Part shown: in pieces, positions 58,393 through 64,000 of the stretch
Layout: each line of letters begins with the position of its first letter
Position numbering within the stretch: position 1 is the stretch's first letter
Assembly (NCBI GenBank): GCA_023101725.1
Contig: JALJCO010003521.1
Location: 62,001-126,000, forward strand
DNA from: Atherinomorus stipes
Lineage: Eukaryota > Chordata > Actinopteri > Atheriniformes > Atherinidae
Reading direction: 5' to 3'
DNA length: 64,000 bases
Translations under genes and position numbers: made by a program
The notes under the pieces: generated by a model
What the model was told of the DNA's origin: nothing
What the model saw: only the letters and a program-made list of their open reading frames with translations
Database searches by the model: none

Positions 58393-59888
58393 GATGCAGG
58401 TGTTTGAACTTTGAAAGCTCTGATACAGATGATCGCCTAACATTTGTGACACAATGTTTCATCTCATGATTAATGTTTATTCTTTCAACCTCACCTGTGA
58501 GCCTCCAGCATCCCTACTATCCTTCACCTGAGAAATAATATATTTATGCATGACATCAACAGTTGGACAATTTGTGGTGCAACAATCATAAATTTCTACA
58601 CGTACAGGAATAAATATGTAGTTTCACAATTCTAAGTTTGGATGCATAAAATCCTGTTTGTATAATATCTTTTCCTTTACATTATATTTATCAGCAGTGG
58701 GTCCGGGCCTGACCAGCTCCATACAATGTGGCAATAAGATTTCTTTTACAAATAAGGAAGCGATAATGAGAACAAGTCCTCTATAGAAATGAAGGAGGAT
58801 TGGCTTTATTCTTAGCATGTACTAAATAGCAAGAGATGTAGGTAACAACAACAACAGTATTCTTGTTAACGAGCTTAACATGATGTATTGGTCCGTATTA
58901 ACTAGTCATTATTTAGCTAACATTATCTGCATGGAACAGCTTCTACTTACACAGTTTGTTTGGGGGGAAAAACTGTCTGAAGTTTATTGCTGCTCTGACT
59001 GGTTAGCTGAACTTTCCTGACACCGTTCAGCAGCTCTGCTCTCCTGTCTGTGATCCACACCTGCCGGTCTAGCATGCGTGCGCTCACGGTACCTTTAAAG
59101 ACGGCTCGGAAAAAATAGTTTTGGACAGTAAAAAAAGTGCAGGGAACCAAAACGGCCTTTTGAAAAAGTGCAGGGGACATGTCCTCTGTCCCCCCCCCTC
59201 TAACATATGTCCGCGTCCATATAGTCCAGTGTTGTCAAAACTAAACCCTCAGAAATTCTGCTGGAGTCTGAATCTGTTTCCACCTCCAGTTAAAAGTGTT
59301 TTGTGTCATCAGTCTTTTCTTTCTCTGCTGTCATGAGAAACCCACACAGAAGATCAGGCTGCCTGCTTTTGTTGTCTACCTGCAGGATGTCCTGCTCATC
59401 ATTGTTGCTGTGCCCAAACATCATCGTTTATGTTCGGTGGCAGGAGACCTGAGGTGGTGCTTCACACCATCTGGCTCTCAGTGAGGATCAAACTACTTGA
59501 TTAAAGGACACAATTAACATAGAGCAGGTTTGGCTGAGTCTCCCAGCGGGGATTAATGAATGCACCCAGTCGATAATGCACACAAACACCAGGGAGCTGA
59601 ATTGTACTGTCTTAAAGAGGTGAGACAAATGGCAGGTGGAATATTTCATTCGGAGGAGGCTGAGAAGCACTGACGGTTCAGGTTCAGCACCGTCTGCTTT
59701 AACAGCAGAAACTGTCCCGAAGCTCCCTGAGGTGTGAATAAAAGAAGCAGCGACATGCAACACCAGGGGCTCCTCCTTTCTCTGATGACAGATAATCTTT
59801 AAATCTGCCTGACAGAGGCTCATCATCAGGTTTCTGGCCTCTGAATCTATTTCCAGGCAATTTTAAACATGTACTTGTTCATCAATGG
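58393..59888. other. No gene seen
   Basis: No coding or repeat feature recognised. Confidence 0.4.
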
Positions 59889-60296
59889 TTAAAGGAATAG
59901 TACACCCACAGAATGATGTGCGTTCATTTTCTACTCGCCCTCATGCTGAGCAAGACTGTGGAGCACTTTTATAATATCTCAAATGCAGCCGGAGATCGAA
60001 GTGGTTTTTGTTCTCGGCCGACGGTCATATAATGGAGTTCACCGGTGCTCAACACAAAAGGTCCATAAAAGTCCACAAAAACTTGGCAACATTCCTCCAT
60101 ACTGCTCGTCCAATGTAATCCAAGTGTCCTGAGTGGGTAGCGTCCAGAATTTATTTGAAATGACATCATTCAGTAGATTTTTATAGCTTAAACAGTCGAA
60201 CATCTAGCTCAAAAATGTTCATTGTGTCAACTTTCAAGTAGTTCCGTGTTCTCTATTAAGACATCAGTAGTGAAAAACGTAATGTTTGATTTTTAT

Positions 60297-60336
60297 CTTG
60301 ACAGTTTCGACGATCAGCTGTCGCCTTCATCAGAAG
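60297..60336 (-). ncRNA. Hammerhead ribozyme-like motif, left pseudo-LTR
   Basis: On the minus strand: CTGATGA (60327-60333), a stem-II hairpin with GGCGA pairing TCGTC, then GAAAC (60304-60308) and a GTC triplet (60300-60302). Stem I is CTT/AAG. Stem III is minimal (AC/GT around one base), as in PLE-type hammerheads that may need dimers. Cleavage is predicted after the GTC. Confidence 0.65.
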
Positions 60337-60481
60337 TTGTTGCACTGACAGCACCTGACGTGTCAGCCGGCAGTTCTTGACAGCCGGCCTGGACAGCACG
60401 CCCAGTGACGCCCTGCACGCCCAGTGACAGGTCCACCAAGCCCACACCTAATCACGTCATGGACCCGGGACAGGGGCAAGA

Positions 60482-60625
60482 GTCATCGGCACTGAGGAAA
60501 ACAAGCTCAAACGGTGGATTGAGGAGGCTGTGGAGATCAGGTAGCATGCAGATAGAGCCATGAACAGAGATGAGGGGGGCTTCAAGCTTTCCCAAGCCTG
60601 GGACCCTTTGCTTCAAAGGAAATAG
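60482..60625 (+). pseudogene. Penelope-like ORF, C-terminal remnant
   Basis: The frame reads ENKLKRWIEEAVEIR, then a TAG at 60542-60544, then HADRAMNRDEGGFKLSQAWD and a stop at 60623-60625. The pattern of a basic helix followed by AMNRDEG..LS..WD is what I know from the end of vertebrate PLE proteins, after the GIY-YIG nuclease. The catalytic reverse transcriptase and nuclease are absent. Confidence 0.7.
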
Positions 60626-60806
60626 TACGGCGGGGGAGCAGTACGCTCGGTGGTGGACAGGACTATCGGGCTTGCCTCCCCATACCATCGAGGTGTGGCG
60701 TGGTGGACCCCATGAGTCAGTCAACGCGTCAACGTCACTGGACGTGCCGTCCTGGCCGGCTGTCAAGATCTGCCGGCTGACACATCAGGCGCTGTCAGAG
60801 GAACAA

Positions 60807-60846
60807 CTTCTGATGAAGGCGACAGCTGATCGCTGAAACTGTCAAG
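60807..60846 (+). ncRNA. Hammerhead ribozyme-like motif, right pseudo-LTR
   Basis: CTGATGA (60810-60816), stem II GGCGA/TCGC with a bulge and a closing A-T pair, GAAAC (60835-60839), triplet GTC (60841-60843), stem I CTT (60807-60809)/AAG (60844-60846). It is the same motif as 60297-60336 in opposite orientation, with a one-base change in stem II. Confidence 0.65.
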
Positions 60847-61491
60847 GTAAAAAATCAAACCTTACGTTTTTCACTATTGGTGTCTGAGTAGAGAACATGG
60901 AACTACTAGTACTACATCTAGCTGCCGCGAAGCGTGCCCTTGCGAGTTTACAATACTCTAAAAGTAACAGCAGATGAGATCACACGTTATCTATTTTTTT
61001 CTTTGTTTTAAATCAACAGCCAACCCCTCTTGTGTTTGTCCGCAGCTCGTTCACTCTTAGCACAATGTAAACAGCAAATTTCTTCTTCTATGCTTAAATT
61101 ATTGGCAAAGTAGGCGCTGAAGCTGCAGCTTCCGTAGTGTTGTGAACTTGCACAAATGCCAAATGGAAAGTGTTATGTACTACTGTTTAGGCTATAAAAA
61201 TATGCTAAGTGATGTCATTTTGTGTGAAATCTGGACGCTACCCACTCAGGACACTTGGATTACATTGGATGAGCAGTATGGAGGAAGATTGACAAGTTTT
61301 TGTGGACTTCTATGGACCTTTTAGGCTCAGTCGCCGGTGAACTCCATATTATGAAATTTGCGGGGGAAAACGAAAACCTGTCGGATCTCCGACTGCATTC
61401 AAGACATTAAAAAAGTGCCCCACAGTCTTGCTCAGCTTGAGGGTGAGTAGAAATAGAAGGCACATCATTCTGTAGGTGTACTTTCCTTTAA

Positions 61492-62154
61492 CAAACAGAT
61501 CAAAATTTCCTAACTCGGCTCAGCACTACAACTGTCCTCTTCATAGAAGTTCACATTCGGATCAACAGGCTGCTGTGTGTGTTAGATTTATCTTCTGTTT
61601 GGCCTGGTGATGCTTTGTGTCATATAGCACACAGCTTGTCACCAGGCCTCTGCAGAGCTGAGTGACATGCACATGAGGTATTTTGGATGTGTTGGAGAAG
61701 GGATGGATCTAAAACTTGCAGAATTGTTGCTCTCGAGCTACCCCTGGGCTAAAGGTTAGCATTGAGATGGCGATATGGTTTTACCAAAGACTGTAAAAAA
61801 AAAAAAAAAAGACTAGTATTCGTTCACGTCTGAAGAGCTGAAGAGTTGATGCTCTTTTATAAGCATCAACTCCCTTCTTGGCAGTCCCTAGTTGTTCCAC
61901 TGGAAACAGGAAGGTACAGACCTGATTATCAGATGATTGTGTGTTTTCAGGTGCACAAAGTTAGGCACGTCAGCTAACGCTAACCTACTAACGCCAGCTG
62001 TTAGTCTGCATCATTGAAGTGTCGGTGTTGGGCCAAAATGTGATCATCATCCAAAGACTGATTAAACAGCCACGGGAGCGGTGTAGAGTGTAGCTGCAGT
62101 TTGGAAGCCAGAGGCGTGTCGTTAAGTGGGGGGTGTGGTGTACTGATGTTACTA
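61492..62154. other. No gene seen
   Basis: Short A run at 61796-61810; otherwise unremarkable. Confidence 0.4.
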
Positions 62155-62159
62155 CTGTG

Positions 62160-62255
62160 GCAAGGTACGCAATAGAGGGCCCGGGTGGGCTTTGAACCCC
62201 AGACTCCCGGGTGAAAGTCATGCACGCTGACCATTCAGCCAAAGGGACATCCCTG
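62160..62255 (-). mobile_element. tRNA-Glu-like SINE head or tRNA pseudogene
   Basis: The minus strand reads TCCCTTTGGCTGAATGGTCA (box A), an anticodon loop CTTTCAC (TTC, Glu) and GGGGTTCAAAGCCC (box B). The acceptor stem does not close properly and the 3' side continues into other sequence. A functional tRNA is therefore unlikely; a SINE head or pseudogene fits better. Confidence 0.55.
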
Positions 62256-62454
62256 TGGCCAAGTAGCCAGGGCACATGATCAGTCGGAGGCATAGTGACA
62301 GGACCATCAACTGCCACACTACCCAACACCACCACCACACCCGTGAGAGCACGCTAAAATCTAACCCTGGCCCATAACCTTTTCCCTAACCACCACCCAC
62401 CCACTACACAACACAACACGCAGCTATTTAATCAGTTTTTGGCAGACGATCACC

Positions 62455-62885
62455 AACAATCAATCACTTTATTTATCCCCAAAGGGGCAATTAAAAGGCA
62501 CATAGAGTAGCAATAAGCAAAACAGAATAAAATAAATAAATAGCAGAACAACTCAGCACACACAATAAGAATCCAAACAATCAGTGCCTGAGATGAGTGC
62601 ACATTAATGCTTGGAGGTACAGTATACTAAGCCCTATGGACTGAGGCGAGGGACAGAGTTCAAGGGCTGGATGGAGCTGGGCACAAAGGGGGCTTTCCTT
62701 CTCTGTGTTTTACAACAGACACAGCGCAGTCTCCACCCTGATCACAACCACTCAAAAACAGATTGAAGGACATGGGACGGGTCTCGTAGGATCTTGATGG
62801 CTAGTCTGGTGGACATTTGGTCACAGAGGGCAGGCAGCGGTCTAACCGGCTGTCCTCTTAGAGCACACACGAGTTAGTCTTAGGA
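62455..62885 (-). pseudogene. LINE 3' end fragment (CR1/Rex-like)
   Basis: The minus strand has LAIKILRDPSHVLQSVFEWL near 62770-62820, then RKAPLCPAPSS. These match the C-terminal LINE pattern IL.DPSHPLH.....LPSG and K.SF.P. A 3' UTR follows, ending CCCCTTTGGGGATAAATAAAG at about 62470. 5'-truncated and frameshifted. Confidence 0.6.
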
Positions 62886-64000
62886 GCTGTCATCGGTCCT
62901 GAACACTGACAGTGGAACCAACAGACACAGGAACAGGTACGGATAAATGCCTGGTAAAACACCATCAGGATTTTGGGAGGAAACATGCTACAAACAAACG
63001 TCCTACCTTGTTTTATTATAAAGTTCAGCCCTTCATCCTGGTGAATCGAGCCAGTTCAACTGGCCCGGAAGTGGAAATCCACAAACTCGACAAGTTCAAG
63101 AAACCGAAACACGAAGCATGATAATCCCCCATTGTGTTTATCCTCAGTGACACAGTTCACACCAGGACTTGGAGTGGATTTTTTTTAACAGGTAACTTGC
63201 AGAGATAAATGCTATTAAAGTAGCAAAAAGACTAAATGTTTTACCACTGGTTAGAGCAGGTGAAGGAGGGTCTAACATTACCTGCTCTGATTGGTTTAAC
63301 GGACCAATTCCCCTCTTGTTATGGATCACCTAAATCCATTCAGGCGCAGGATTTATTTTCCCATGATGACTGTTGGTGTAAACAAGGTCCTGCTTATTGT
63401 ACACTTACTGCACGTCACACATTTCATTTTAATGGTTTTAAGAAATGTCATGACTTCTGCCAAGAAAACGAGTCCTTCAAGCAAACAGAAATTTTAAATT
63501 TCAGGTGTTGCCTAGCAACATGTTAGACAGAAATGAGTTTCCATGAATATCTGTTACGATAAATGAATGGATACTTGGGGAATCAAATGAATCAGAAGCC
63601 TAAAGCAGCAATTATGAGATGAAATATTTAATATTTCCTGGGAACATTTTACAGTTTAAAATAAGACAAACAAGAAAACATGTGGTGTGACTGAAACACA
63701 CAACGCACTGGAGAAACAGAGTAAAGTGGAGATATTTGCTGTGAAATGTAGTGAAAAGAAAAAGTATCCATAACTAAATCTTTGGGAAAGTACAAATAGA
63801 TGAAAATCATACTTAAGTAAAATAACAAAGTACTTGTACTTCCTTACATTCAGCTACAGGATTTTAAGTTCCACAACATGTGTGATAATTACCAGCTGAG
63901 CATTTTCATGGTTTAACGTAATAATGGAGTATTTTCTAGTGTCGTGAACATGGTGACTGTGTCTCAACCTGTTTTACAGACATGGAGGTTGTGAAAAGTT
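62886..64000. other. No gene seen
   Basis: No coding or repeat feature recognised; open frames at 62912-63121 and 63236-63526 lack motifs. Confidence 0.4.

Larger units (their letters stand above)
60210..60913 (+). mobile_element. Penelope-like element, short copy with inverted pseudo-LTRs
   Basis: Flanked by an exact 10-bp duplication ACATCTAGCT (60200-60209 and 60914-60923). The outer parts (about 60238-60460 and about 60715-60895) are inverted copies of one another, each with a hammerhead motif. Between them is the end of a PLE ORF. Penelope-like elements encode a reverse transcriptase, usually with a GIY-YIG endonuclease, and can have inverted terminal repeats. Only the last part of the ORF remains, so the copy is non-autonomous. 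Confidence 0.8.
59893..61487. mobile_element. FB foldback element, copy 5 (both arms, TTAA flanks)
   Basis: Left arm from 59893 (AGGAATAGTACACCCAC), right arm to 61487, TTAA at 59889-59892 and 61488-61491. The centre (about 60960-61085) matches the centre of copy 3 in inverse. A 704-bp Penelope-like insertion lies at 60210-60913. Confidence 0.85.

Noticed and set aside
62160..62255. Functional tRNA-Glu gene
   Set aside because: Anticodon and boxes A and B are visible, but the acceptor stem does not close, so it is better read as a SINE head or pseudogene.

Overview
The window reads as a piece of a teleost (probably percomorph) fish chromosome. It contains no tRNA or rRNA gene and no bacterial-style gene dense coding. 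The sequence is AT-rich with microsatellites, and it is filled with repeat classes typical of bony fish: Tc1-like, hAT-like, PIF/Harbinger and TTAA-target DNA transposons, L2/CR1-group LINE tails, tRNA-derived SINEs and a Penelope-like element (PLE). I could not support any intact host protein-coding gene. Every recognisable coding segment belongs to a mobile element and carries stops, frameshifts or truncation.

Layout. 1-5.4 kb: three copies of a long-armed foldback element (called FB here), one carrying an L2 LINE tail, then a SINE. 7.1-10.1 kb: small inverted-repeat elements and dispersed families R and S. 11.1-15.3 kb: a dead Tc1-like transposon split by three later insertions, one inside another. 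18.0-21.3 kb: a hAT MITE with a LINE-like core, a LINE reverse-transcriptase fragment, a SINE and a TTAA MITE. 22.4-23.3 kb: a 21-bp minisatellite. 23.4-29.9 kb: family T, a SINE split by an L2 tail, a 39-bp perfect palindrome, family R with a hAT MITE inside, family U, GT/CA repeats and a SINE with an exact target duplication. 30.9-31.6 kb: a T-rich tandem repeat of about 139 bp. 32.7-34.1 kb: family U, FB and R fragments. 34.9-35.6 kb: a 12-bp minisatellite. 36.6-38.6 kb: hAT-like and SINE fragments and a hammerhead-like motif.

39.9-43.7 kb holds a two-gene PIF/Harbinger relic: a HARBI1-like DDE nuclease on the plus strand facing a MADF/BESS DNA-binding protein on the minus strand. 45.4-54.3 kb holds a minus-strand block that looks like one large decayed transposon. 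In transcription order it has an N-terminal C2H2 zinc-finger region and transposase-like core, then a multi-exon accessory gene with a PB1-like N-terminus. At least four later elements have landed in this block, one of them inside a zinc-finger codon run. 54.4-62.9 kb adds hAT and Tc1 MITEs, a fifth FB copy containing a complete short PLE insertion (inverted pseudo-LTRs, two hammerhead motifs, 10-bp target duplication), a tRNA-Glu-like SINE and a LINE tail.

The window is best read as layers of insertions. Target-site duplications (TTAA, 8 bp, 3 bp, 6-10 bp) allow relative dating of many of them. Family letters (FB, R, S, T, U, V) are labels used only here; superfamily names are inferences from motifs and target sites, not from a database search.
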